The position numbers and the translations under genes were made by a program. This document shows, piece after piece, positions 45,314 to 55,699 of a DNA stretch of 64,000 nt; the first letter of the stretch is position 1, and every line of letters begins with the position of its first letter. The notes under the pieces are model-generated. The model ran no database searches and was not told the origin of the DNA. It saw nothing but the letters and a program-made list of their open reading frames with translations. The stretch spans positions 1,350,417,550 through 1,350,481,549 of the forward strand of contig OY856411.1 in the NCBI GenBank assembly GCA_963693085.1, written 5' to 3'. The DNA is from Alisma plantago-aquatica (Eukaryota; Streptophyta; Magnoliopsida; Alismatales; Alismataceae).

Positions 45314-46993
45314 TGTTGAGAGTTTTAGAAAGAAAAAGATCTCAACTCAGTAATCTCCAGCAAGTGTATGGGAGTCAATGAAGTTGAGTGTCGAACACGA
45401 GAAGCTAGGCTAGCTAGGCATAATTATGTTAACTTTCATTAATCTAAACTGGGTTATAAAAGTTTATTTGATTGCACACTAAAAGTGAAACAAAAGCAAG
45501 GTCTAAAATAAATATGTTGATTAAATGATTAGATACTTGAGCATTAGATTTCACTACTACTACCATCATATCACATGAACCTACGAAATAAAGATCACTA
45601 TTTAACAAGCAAGGAGGTTGTCATCGTCATGCATTTCCCAATGTCATGAGATGGTTCTCAACTTCACATAACGCTCCCACATCTATGCTTAATTTCAAAC
45701 ACAAGCAAAACCCTCAATAATCTCTAGCCACTCTCGTGGTTAAGAGAATATTGCCATAGATCCTACTCCATACTCCCTAATGCATTCTCCCGAAGCATAA
45801 GGTATGCATAAAACATGTATAAGAGGTGGCCAACCAATCTTACAAGCAAGAAAACACCATAGGAATCCATGGAAGAAAGCAAATTAACCAGCAATAAGCA
45901 TAAATTGTGAGTTCACATGAACAATGGCATGGGAGCTACTCTCCCATGGTCAAGAAAAGAGCTATACTCATCCATAACAAAGATATGTATATACAAGATA
46001 GTAATTTCAGAGTTTTGCATGCTTAAGAGAAGGAAAAAGCTAGAGGAACCACAAATGCAGGCTAAGAGGAGAGAACTCCAGCTAGAGGACAAAATTCCAC
46101 CCCTTGGATATTCTCCAGCTCGGACAAACTTCCCTCCTAAAAAGCTTGGTTGAAGGGAGTAGCTCTGCTGCACCTTGGAGAAGAAAATGGAGAAGAAATG
46201 AGGTAGAATGGAGGTTCTCTTGCAAGAAGCCGCCTTCTTCCACCCCAAAATCACCTTCCTCTGTTCTGGAACTTCTCTTGGGTGTAAGACACTTCAAAAT
46301 GACCGAGCCTAACCACCTATTGGGATCTAATTCTCTTTTAAATTGAGAGGCGGTCGTTTTCATTTTCGCAAAAACTGATAATGACACAGTGTGTCTTTTG
46401 GAGGACACACTGTGTCTTGTCATTTGATCTTGCTTAGTATTGTTGTTGCAGTGAGGCACACAACATGTTGGAAATAGGCACGCTTTGTATTGGCTTTCTG
46501 GAATTGAATCAAGTGTAAGGCACACGGCGTGTTTGAATAAACACATACTGTGTGCGTTGGCAGAAAGATGCAGATGACCTTCATGTACCAGAAACACGTC
46601 GTGTACTCTAGGGAACACGCGGTGTCACCACTTCCTCATCATGGACTAGGAACTGCTGGAAATGCACATGCCATGTGTGTAATAACACACAATGCGTTCT
46701 TTGTCCTGTGAGGCTTCCTGTAAAGGGACACGTCATGTCTTTTAAAGATACACCGTGTCGGATGTTGTTTCTTCAAGAAATGGCTTTGAATCAAGTAAAA
46801 AATGTGGAGAAGTTCCATTGAGGTCGGATTTGAGTTGGGCTATCTCTAATTTGACCTTTTTAATACATATCTACAATCAACATCATGTGATAAGTAAAGA
46901 AACTAAAAAGTGTGACAAAATGAATATAAATAGAGGCTAAATACAGACAAAATGAGATAATGTGCAAAAAGTCGATATGCAATACACACAACA
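45314..46993 (-). repeat. Outer Athila 5' LTR (right)
   Basis: 1680-bp partner of 21592-23259. It contains a 178-codon minus-strand ORF (46082-46618) that spans the dyad region and has a shorter relative in the other LTR. Because LTRs start identical, this does not show selection. Confidence 0.93.
46384..46758. repeat. Paired ACACGNCGTGT dyads, outer 5' LTR
   Basis: Six pairs. The first (46384/46405) reads ACACAGTGTGT and ACACACTGTGT, which are exact reverse complements of each other, so the pair is a perfect 13-bp-arm inverted repeat once the flanking G and C are included. The last (46728/46748) is complete here but lacks its second half in the left LTR. Confidence 0.9.
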
Positions 46994-46998
46994 GTTAG

Positions 46999-47480
46999 AG
47001 AGTTGCTCTATTGTACTATTGTCAAGGCTCTCCACTCTCCTTCCCAATCATTCTCTCTCAACTTGGTGATTTGAAGGTGATTTCCTTGAAGAAGGAAATG
47101 GTAAATAAAAGGCTGAAGATCTTCTACAAGAATGGGTAAGTCCTTGAAGAAGGAAAAATATTCTTGGTAGGTAGATAGGTGAGACCTTTGTAATGGTTAT
47201 TCTCCTCCTGATCCAAAAAGGAATGCTAGTTTAACCCTTGTTTGGAAAAGTGTGGTCTCTTGCTGTAATTCTCCCTATGGAATATAAGGAGTGTGACAAG
47301 GTTCAAAATTCTAGAGATTGGCTCCTCTAGGTAGTAGATGTACATATCCTATTTTGGAGTTTGGAACCACTATAACTCTTAGTCTTCTTTGGTGTTTGTT
47401 CAATCTCTCTTTTATTTTCTTTTCATACTAGCAACATCTTTTAGCAAATACCTTGAAGGTCTAATTTTTTTATTAAAGTG
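46999..47480 (+). repeat. Sirevirus-like LTR 3' part (resumes after the Athila insertion)
   Basis: After the right GTTAG the sequence resembles the R/U5 part of Sirevirus LTRs: TTCAAAATTCTAGAGATTGG, then GGTAGTAGATGTA, then GGAACCACTATAA. It should be the remainder of the 3' LTR of the copia element that starts near 12.8 kb. I could not show a clear match to the presumed 5' LTR end, so the pairing is uncertain. Confidence 0.5.
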
Positions 47481-47499
47481 GTTTTATCTCTATTAGCCC

Positions 47500-47891
47500 A
47501 ACATTTAGAGCCCAAAGATACAACATATACAACTCAATATATTCAAATCATATTTAAACATACTTATATTTGATAGTATCAATCAAATATATCTGATATA
47601 AAATAGAATTTGGGATGATATGCATAACCTTTTCTTATGAAATATGCACATATATGTATATATGTGTGTGTGTGTGTCTGTGTGTGTGTGTATCTTTGTG
47701 TGTGTAAATGTGGATTCATAGACATAATTGAGTGTAATAAATATGATTATGTATATTTTTTAATCTATGTTTACCTTGGGTCAAGTCTGGATAGTACAAA
47801 AATAAGTGTCAAAGTTCTTGGACCTACCTACCTATGTAAGTAGTATGAGTCATATTTTGGTTAGGTTATATGGGAATGGACATGGGAAGGA
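47500..47891. repeat. Second copy of the repeat at 12740-13117
   Basis: Same block order and orientation as the copy upstream, with a GT-rich microsatellite (47655-47706) in place of the TA-rich one. The match stops abruptly at 47891, exactly where TGTAAGGCCC begins. Confidence 0.55.
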
Positions 47892-48049
47892 TGTAAGGCC
47901 CATAACTATCTTAACCTCTAATCATGTTGTTTAATCATATTTGAGTTCTTTATTAAGTTTTGAAATCAATTGATTAAAATAAATATATAATTTGGCTCAA
48001 TCTCCACTTCGTTTACCCTAATTTGGTGTTTTCTTATAAATTGGGGACG

Positions 48050-50381
48050 TGGCAAATATGATGAGGCTAATTGATCTAGTATAGAAAACCCTTCTCCTAT
48101 ATATATATGTGGGGACACTTGTAAATAATTGGGTTAATCTAATAAAAAAATCCCTTGTCCTATAGATAAAAGAGAAGATAAGTTGCAACTTGGACTCAAA
48201 CCTTGATGGGACAAATACACTTTGGTCCAATTACACAATAAACTAAATCACTAATCACTATAAGACTCTCCTTCAAGATGAGACATGGGTGAAACACATG
48301 TCTATCTAGTAACGAAATACTCAAATGTAAGAGAGAGTACATAAGAGATAGTGATAGCCCATAGAAAATTGATCTCCCCATGAATCTTGCAACACAATTA
48401 CTAAGGCATGGAAACACTGCCTATAAGAAGATATTACATAGTAGGTACCCAACTTGTCCTTCTCCCCTTAATGAAGATAACATTTATTTAGAAGTAATAA
48501 TAGCAAAGTATACTCCCCAGAATGGACAATTGCCTGACCAATAGGAGAAATCATGAATGAACACCAAATATTCAGTGAGTATGCAAGTAGTAGATGGTGG
48601 AAGATATTTGTTAACATCATTTAAGCTAACATTACAATTTACTAGTTCACTATAAGAAGCACCAACATAAAAAGATGCATGTCAGTTTGGATAAGGACAA
48701 TGTTGTAAGAATTATGTGCTATAGTGTAAGGTGAACATGGTTAAAACATTCACCACTACAGGAAAGATGCATTGGGACAAGTGTCAACAGATGAACAAGT
48801 AGGTACTAGACAACATTGCTAGATGAATGATATATAGTGTAAGAACAATATGCTATACATCAGCACTAACAAATGTTCACATCTCAAGATCCTATTGTTC
48901 TCTGTTGACATATAAATATAAAAACTTGAACAAGAAAATTGTGATTTTCTTCTATTCTCAGTTCATCTCCTCCTCTCTATCTCACCCCTCAAACCAACCA
49001 CTTACAAACAGAAGTACTCAAGTTTGATAAACATGTGAGTTAGATCAAGGATAAAACAACATCAATATCTATTTTTATTGAAACCGATTGAGAACCCAGA
49101 AGTAGACATATGTGGTAGAGAAAATAACATTTACTAAACTAGGAGAATACTGGAGGAAAAGAAAAAAAAAATATTGACTAATTAAATGAGTGAATGTGTA
49201 TACAACATGGGATAACATCGATGGAAAATTTAAAGGAAAGATGTGGAGGATGTCCAACCAATAAATAAAAGGAAACCCAAAAATAATAAACACATGATAA
49301 TTTAGAAAAGAGCATTACATATGAGATAAGTATTTATAATAAAAAGGTGACAACATCAAAAGATGTGATATCTAGATTCCAAGATACCAATGTGGAACTC
49401 AAAAAAATTGATGATAGAATGTTGGTATGAGATGGAGGGGTGCCAAAGATAATTTCCACTCATCGTTATCAAGATCAAAGTTTCCATATTAACCCTAGAA
49501 GAATTTGAAGAGTTACATCTTGAAAATCTATCTCCAAAGAAATTGATCTTGTTGTTGTTTCCCACTACTATACACCATACTCAATGATTGCAAGCTTCAC
49601 AAGAGAATGATAGGTCTAGTTAGGGCATTTCTATGGTGTAGAGATAAGTTTCATAAGGTGGCCAACATAGGTGTAGTGGGTTGTTTTTGATTAGGCAGAA
49701 AGAAGAAGGCATGGAGGGTGAGCTGGGGTCATATGGTGTCTCTATAGATTGGGTCCCTAGAGAGGAGAGTTTCTCACAGACATAGAATATAGGGAAGACA
49801 TAGGAAGTGTTTTGTGGTAGAGTTGATGAGAACAAAGGAAGATGTCTGATGGATGCATATGTAGATTACATTACCATGGACTATGTGGGATCCAAAAATT
49901 GCTAAAAAGGGTCTGATTTTGCATCAAGAAACTTCATGCATTGATGTAAATATTGTTAGAGAGAAAGATAGTGACTTGGTATTATTTTATTTGGTCTCAA
50001 AGGATGAACAAGGAGCACATCTCCATGTTCTCAGTGGAAGTGTTGATAAGGAAAGTTGATTTCTTGTGGTATTTTGGGAGACAACATGAGAGACCCAACA
50101 AAGAGTCACCCACCATGGGGCATGTGAGAGGCATACAAAGGAAGAAGGGTGGTTCAAGCTAAGACACTATTTTTTTCTCCCTTTTAGTTGACAAATAGGG
50201 TTTTGGATCTATGCTATGATACCATTGGAAACTAATATGGAGGATAAATGAGTTAATCAATTAGAAAAATCTCTACTCCTATATATAGAAGAGGGGGACA
50301 CTTACACCTTGGACTCAAATCCTAGTGGGTGTCCCATTCACATAATAATCAAACCAAATCACTAGTAAATTTAATAGTGGA
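48050..50381 (-). mobile_element. Small minus-oriented copia-like LTR element
   Basis: Short direct repeats at about 48050-48270 and 50231-50381 share ACTTGGACTCAAA, then CAAATCACTA and a CTCCTATATATA block. The plus-strand GCTATGATACCA at about 50213-50224 is, on the minus strand, TGGTATCATAGC, an initiator-Met-type primer site next to the right repeat. At the left repeat the minus strand reads CATCTTGAAGGAGAG, like a copia purine tract. The ~1.95-kb interior has no recognisable pol motif. The left repeat contains an internal duplication. Edges and TSD are not resolved. Confidence 0.55.
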
Positions 50382-52736
50382 CATAATTGTAAATTCACCA
50401 TAATAAGAGGATATAAGTGCATTTTGTGTGAAAATATTTAAGTACATGTTTTCTATGATAAATATGCTTAATTTTATGAGCTTTAGATGATTTCAAACTT
50501 AGAGTTTTCTATTTTTCCATCATTCTAACCCTAAACCTAGTTTGGTATCTAGTGGTTGAAGGTGTTAAGACTTGATAGACCAACCCATGGACCTTGATGG
50601 ATGTGACCTTACTATCCTCAATGGATTGGGTAGGGTGGGCCTTCAATATCTTGGCTATCGAGGTGGAGCCTCGAATGGTCATGTGGGGACCCTTAATAGG
50701 GCGGTGGTTGAGGTCCTCGATAGGTATGTGAAGGGGATACTTGATAGCATTGGATTGACCTTCAATAGCCTAGGACATTGACCAGTCTCTGTGGCATGGT
50801 GTAGAGGGTGCTTAGGTAAATTGGTATCAAGGTTGACCCTCTATAGGGTTAGGTGTGGAGGCCAATATAGGTTTTGGGTTTGAGTATCTTGATACGGTAT
50901 AATGGTTTAACTATACCCTCAATAGGTCATGGTGAGTCTCAATATATCTTAGAGGATGACCCTATATAGGAAACCCTTGATGGATCACCTTGACACCTTG
51001 GAGGCAAAGTGCATCAATGTGTCTCCCATGTTTGCTCTTTGATAGCCTTGTTAAAGTGGGTTGTTTTAGACGTTTCATCCCTTTGCCTATATATATCCCT
51101 GACCCATCAACACCCTCTCCTATTTGGTGACCAAGAAGCTTTGTTGGACGTGGAGGAGAATCCCAATAGCCTTAGAATCCCCCCTTGGAGGTCGATATCT
51201 TGAAGTTGAAGATTGTATGTGATTGGATCTTTAGGATCAAGGCTCCTTTGGTGGATATAAGGATTCGTAGCTTCATTTCAGGTTAAACCATTAATATCTT
51301 TATCCAATGTCTTTTCTAATGATTTACCTCTCTTATTCATGTTTTGGTTGAGTTCCATGGAGTTCAATGGTGGAACTTGGTGCATATAGTTAAAGAACCC
51401 TTTTCTTCTCTTTTTTCCCTAGTTGACCCTAGATCATGTTTGAAGGTGTTATCTTGGAGCCTTTGGAGGGCTATCTAAGGGTTTCATTTCTTTGTTCATG
51501 GATTTATTGTGTGGAACTCAAGTTTCAATCCCTTGGAGGAAAGTGATATAACTATTGTTAGCTTCTTTTTCCTATTTCATGCATGCAAAACACTAATATC
51601 GCCTAAACCTTGCTTAATATGCATAAAAATTGACTTTTAGTGAGCTATTTGGGTGAATGATGTATGATTACGAATTTAGACTAGTTATTTTAGATTTTAT
51701 GGTAATCCATGATGGCAATAACATGACCTTTTATTTGTATGAGGACGAAAATTTCGATATTCATGCACTATTGCCCTAAAATTCTCTTTTCAAGGTTTTC
51801 TTTTAACACGTCGATGAAAAATGAATCATGCAACATTTCTTACTATTTGGAGGTGATTATAAGATGGAATTAGGATGATTTCCTAACTTCTATGATGCTG
51901 AAATTTTGTTGGACCTAGGTTTGATACATATAAGTAACTCAATTTTGCAACCTTTTATGCATAATCTTTCTCTAAGTGTGACTTCCTCATACTTGTGAGT
52001 TTTAGCTTAAAAATTTTCATTGTTATTTGTTTCTTCCATGGGAATAGAAATAAATCATTGCATGTGATTATGGAATCCTTGGGATTAAGTTTGGCCTTGA
52101 CGTGGCCTAAATAGGTTAATTGGGTCTTGATATGGCCAGTGATGGTAAACTGTTTCATGATTGGATTTTGATATATTTTAGAATATGTTTTATATTTTCT
52201 ATAGATGTTTATATTTAAATTAGGTCAGAATATATCATTATACCTTGTTTGAATCTTGGTTGGGTTGAAAGACAATCAATTTGACTAAATAAATCATGTA
52301 TAAACCTAATCATGTTTGCTTTATGATCACATGAGCTATGTTCATGTTCAAAATGCGAGATAAGAAAACATGTATCCTTGTAGAAACTAGAGGGTTTTGA
52401 GAAGGATTTAGGATTAGTTTACTTTTGTATATACAAAAAATGACCAATGCTTTTTCACTAGGGTCTGAATATGAGATATTAATGAGTGGAATCAAGGTTG
52501 TAGATCCATGATATATTGATATGGGTTTTTATAGTCTAGTGATAGGTCAATGTCTTGAGTGCTTAGGATGGACCTAGTTAGGTAGATCAACCTTCAGGCA
52601 CTTTACGAGTAAGTATGACCTATGTGCCCCCTACTCCTTTTATACTTGCAATGACCAAGGCAAGGTGGAATCTTATGGAGAGCGGTAATCCTAAGGCCTT
52701 ACATGGATAGCTAGGGGACTTTGAACTCACTAGATA
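50382..52736. other. No gene recognised (part of presumed gypsy LTR)
   Basis: AT-rich with moderate-GC patches. The 69-codon ORF at 50572-50781 is made largely of the repeated CCTNNATAGG motif read in one frame and is not convincing as a gene. Confidence 0.4.
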
Positions 52737-53594
52737 GTGGTTTGGTGGTACACATTATACTACCTAGGGATAAATAATAAAATAAGAAGTTCATCTGAGT
52801 ATTATATCTTCTTAATGTTACTTGGAAAATCACATTCTGATGCTTTTATTACTTTTTCTGCATCTATAAGTATTACTTGTCATTATGAACTACAATCACT
52901 GCTATCTCATATCCTATAAGGTTTACCAATGTTTTTTATGTGCCTTTATTATTCTATCACTTGTAGACTTATAATCATAAGAATGTTATTAGTTGTTATA
53001 TCATATTAAAAAAACATGGGTATCACCTCATGGTTATCCACATATTTTAGGTGAACTATGTAACTAGGGCTTTAGTGGAGAGGATCCTTCCTTTGATGAT
53101 TAGAAATATCTTAGAGGTTGGTGTAGATCTTATTTTGATGTGTCTTAGATGTCTTCCCTATACTCTTAGGTATCATCAAGTTAGATTTAGTTGCATTATC
53201 TATGACTTATGTTTTATCTTGCATGCCCTGTATAAATGCACCTATTGCTACTATGTTAGTTATATACCTTTTATATACATGTTGCGATAATGGTCAATAA
53301 ACTTCATCTTTTAAAGTTACATGTTACTGAAAGAAAGTCATACCTTTATGTGCAATCTTTTGAAAATGAATGTAGAATTTTATTTTTGCTTTTTCATAAT
53401 ATGATTGATGACATTAATTAGTGTAATTTGTTGTTTTGTGTTTACTAACCTTGACATGATATGTTGGGACGTCATATTTGGTTGGTACCGAATCTTATAT
53501 TCACTACATGATAATATAATCTCATGTTTGTTCTGATGTGTTTTCCATGTATAACCACTATTTATGGTTGTGAAGATGTGGTTGGCTCATGTGA

Positions 53595-53883
53595 AAAGCA
53601 TATAGAGAGTATCTATGTAGCACCAGGAGGAGGTGAATGAAAGCAGGTACCTAAGGAAAGAGTTTCCCAAAGTGGGGAAAGATCAGCCCATAGTGCATCC
53701 CCTAACTATGACACGATCAGTTGAGCCAACCTTTCAACCAATATTCGAGCAACTAATGTCAACTTTCACACACTTGGTAGAGCAGGTACCATTTCCACTT
53801 CTAAGGCTCCATCACTATGTGGAGAGTTTTGAAAGGGTTTTAGTAAGATCTTTGAGAGGCTAAAGAGAGTTGGTTCCACCAAG
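53595..53883 (+). pseudogene. gag: Ty3/gypsy gag, 5' part, interrupted by the CACTA element
   Basis: The open stretch 53633-53863 ends in RLHHYVESFERVLVRSLRG, then a stop and RELVPPS. The P-P-S directly before the CACTA insertion and the AGTT directly after it together match the conserved PPSFAGTT-like gag motif of chromovirus-type gypsy elements. The two halves are one base out of frame. Confidence 0.65.
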
Positions 53884-53886
53884 TAT

Positions 53887-54330
53887 CACTACTATAGAAT
53901 GGTGATATGGCACCGATTATTTTAGGCATACAACATCGGTTAAAAACTGTCGGTCTAGTGGGTGACGCTAAAACTCAAAACATTCTTCATCGGGTCAAGG
54001 AACTAACAAATATACTTTCTTCATTGGTTACACATTACAAACAAATTGATAGAATAACAGGTAGTGGGTGACATATTTTGTGGTCTGCTTTGACCTTTGC
54101 TCATTGGTTTCAAGAAAAACAACTGACACCTTTTGAATTTTTTTCATCAATTGTGTAATGATAAATCACCGACGCCGAAGATAATGATGTGTCTTTCATC
54201 ATTGATTAAATAGTAAAATATTAGGTATGTCCCATCAGTTATCAAAAATAACCAATGTAGAAAGTATATGTAGTTAATTATTTATAAATAACTGACAAGA
54301 AATATCTGTGTTTTTTATATAGCAAGTATA
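53887..54330. repeat. CACTA left terminal and subterminal repeats
   Basis: After the terminal CACTACTA, short motifs of the form CATCGGTT, CATTGGTT, CATCGGG and CATCAGTT recur on both strands. In CACTA elements such subterminal repeats bind the TNPA-type protein. Confidence 0.65.
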
Positions 54331-55077
54331 CAGACCTGCTGTCCAACCTGCTAGCCTGTATGGAGCATGTTGTTCTTTAGAACTGAACAATATGCTCTCT
54401 GCAAGCATCATGACTTAACAACAGGCCAACACACCTTAAGAAAAAGATATATACAAAATAGGCACAAACATGCCACACTTTCTATCATTTTTAACTTAAA
54501 ATGCACATAAATCCATGGACTATGAGTTCAATACTTTCATTTCTCAGCCACACTTCAACTTCATACATAATATGCACAAATACATATCATTCTCTTCCTC
54601 ATTCCTTCACATTAAATTCACACACATATATGTACTTCACATTCAATTCACACACACAACTACATATCAACATCATCTACCATCTCAAATTTTAAGTCCC
54701 ACAATGTACAACGATATAACAAAAAATAATTTGACATCAAAGTTTGAACTAAAAAAATATCAATCAACCCTCAAATGTTTTGTTCAAGTCTACATTTTTT
54801 ATGAAGCAGTCTGTCCACTATTCATGTAAGTCATTCAACTGCTCCAATGTAAAGGGTTTAGTATTCTCAAAAGAATGCAAAGATAATGACACTTCTAATT
54901 ACATTTGAGTGTTTGTATTATCAAATTAGACTACACTAATTTGATCTAAGACTTAAGACTAATAACTTACGTTCTCCATACATTTTATATGTTGTGTGTG
55001 AGTGACAATCGTCTGCATGTACAACATCATGTAGTTTGTGCATGCCCAGTCATTGTCTCGTAATATAAATGACTGAA
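54331..55077. other. CACTA left interior, no gene
   Basis: AT-rich sequence. ORFs at 54501-54829 are low in complexity (Thr, His, Ser, Phe) and resemble no transposon protein I know. Confidence 0.5.
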
Positions 55078-55290
55078 CATATATATATATATATATATAT
55101 ACATAAATATATACACATATATATGCACATATATATAGATATATGTACATATACATATATATAAATACATATATATGTACATATATATATGTACACACAT
55201 ATATATATATGTACATATATATATGTATATATGTACATATATATATATGTATGTACATATATATATATATATGTACATATATATATGTAC

Positions 55291-55345
<55 letters not shown>
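55078..55345. repeat. TA/ACAT microsatellite inside the CACTA element
   Basis: About 270 bases of ATATAT interspersed with GTACATATAT and ACATAC units, ending in a pure (AT)n run of about 40 bases. The many Tyr/Ile ORFs across it, on both strands, are products of the repeat. Confidence 0.95.
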
Positions 55346-55348
<3 letters not shown>

Positions 55349-55699
55349 GCAATACTCAGTTAAGATATAAGAAACAATAAAAAAAATTCTTCACAAGGTA
55401 TTCAGACTCACCACATCCAAAGTTCTATCACTTATGTGTTCAACCATACATACTGAAATAGGTTAGAAACATCTGTCAACACTGTAACAGTGACTCATTG
55501 TATACCTACCATCTCATCCTGAAGGTTGATCACCATGGTATCTGTTTGGTCTATTGTGTCTAACCATCTTGTAGTGAGGGCCTAAGGAGTCATACAACTT
55601 AAAATGTGGGGGCGGAGGCTTCAAAATCTAGGGGACTTCTTAGCTGTTGTGGGATGCATGCATGTATTCTCATATTAGCTTTCAATTATTTTATATAAA

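Larger units (their letters stand above)
21592..46993 (-). mobile_element. Outer Athila-type Ty3/gypsy retrotransposon (interrupted)
   Basis: The LTRs 21592-23259 and 45314-46993 begin TGTTGAGAG and end ACACAACA. They are flanked by identical GTTAG at 21587-21591 and 46994-46998. On the minus strand the order is LTR, tRNA-Asp-type primer site, gag, protease, RT, RNase H, integrase, a spacer with paired dyads, an Athila env-like ORF, a purine tract and LTR. Removing the inner element (26638-39362 plus one TSD) leaves about 12.7 kb, normal for Athila. It carries inactivating changes in the protease and RT plus several stops, so it could not move by its own proteins. Confidence 0.93.
47892..53580 (+). 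repeat. Presumed Ty3/gypsy 5' LTR and leader (interrupted)
   Basis: TGTAAGGCCCATAAC is a typical gypsy LTR start and breaks the preceding repeat. A gypsy gag follows from about 53.6 kb, so most of the sequence between should be LTR plus leader, enlarged by the small copia insertion at about 48050-50381. No second LTR is in the window and no clear primer site was found, so the right edge is unknown. No host gene is seen. A cluster of CCTCNATAGG-like decamers lies at 50590-50985. Confidence 0.4.

Noticed and set aside
22655..46758. Repeated dyads considered as a CRISPR-like array
   Set aside because: Spacers are only about 10 bp and partly alike, the repeats are 11-bp palindromes with free spacing between pairs, and the host is a plant.
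50213..50224. GCTATGATACCA considered as part of a tRNA gene
   Set aside because: Only the short stretch complementary to a tRNA 3' end is present; it fits a retrotransposon primer site, not a tRNA gene.
54959..55380. Many ORFs made of Tyr, Ile, Thr, His and Met on both strands
   Set aside because: They are translations of the TA/ACAT microsatellite.
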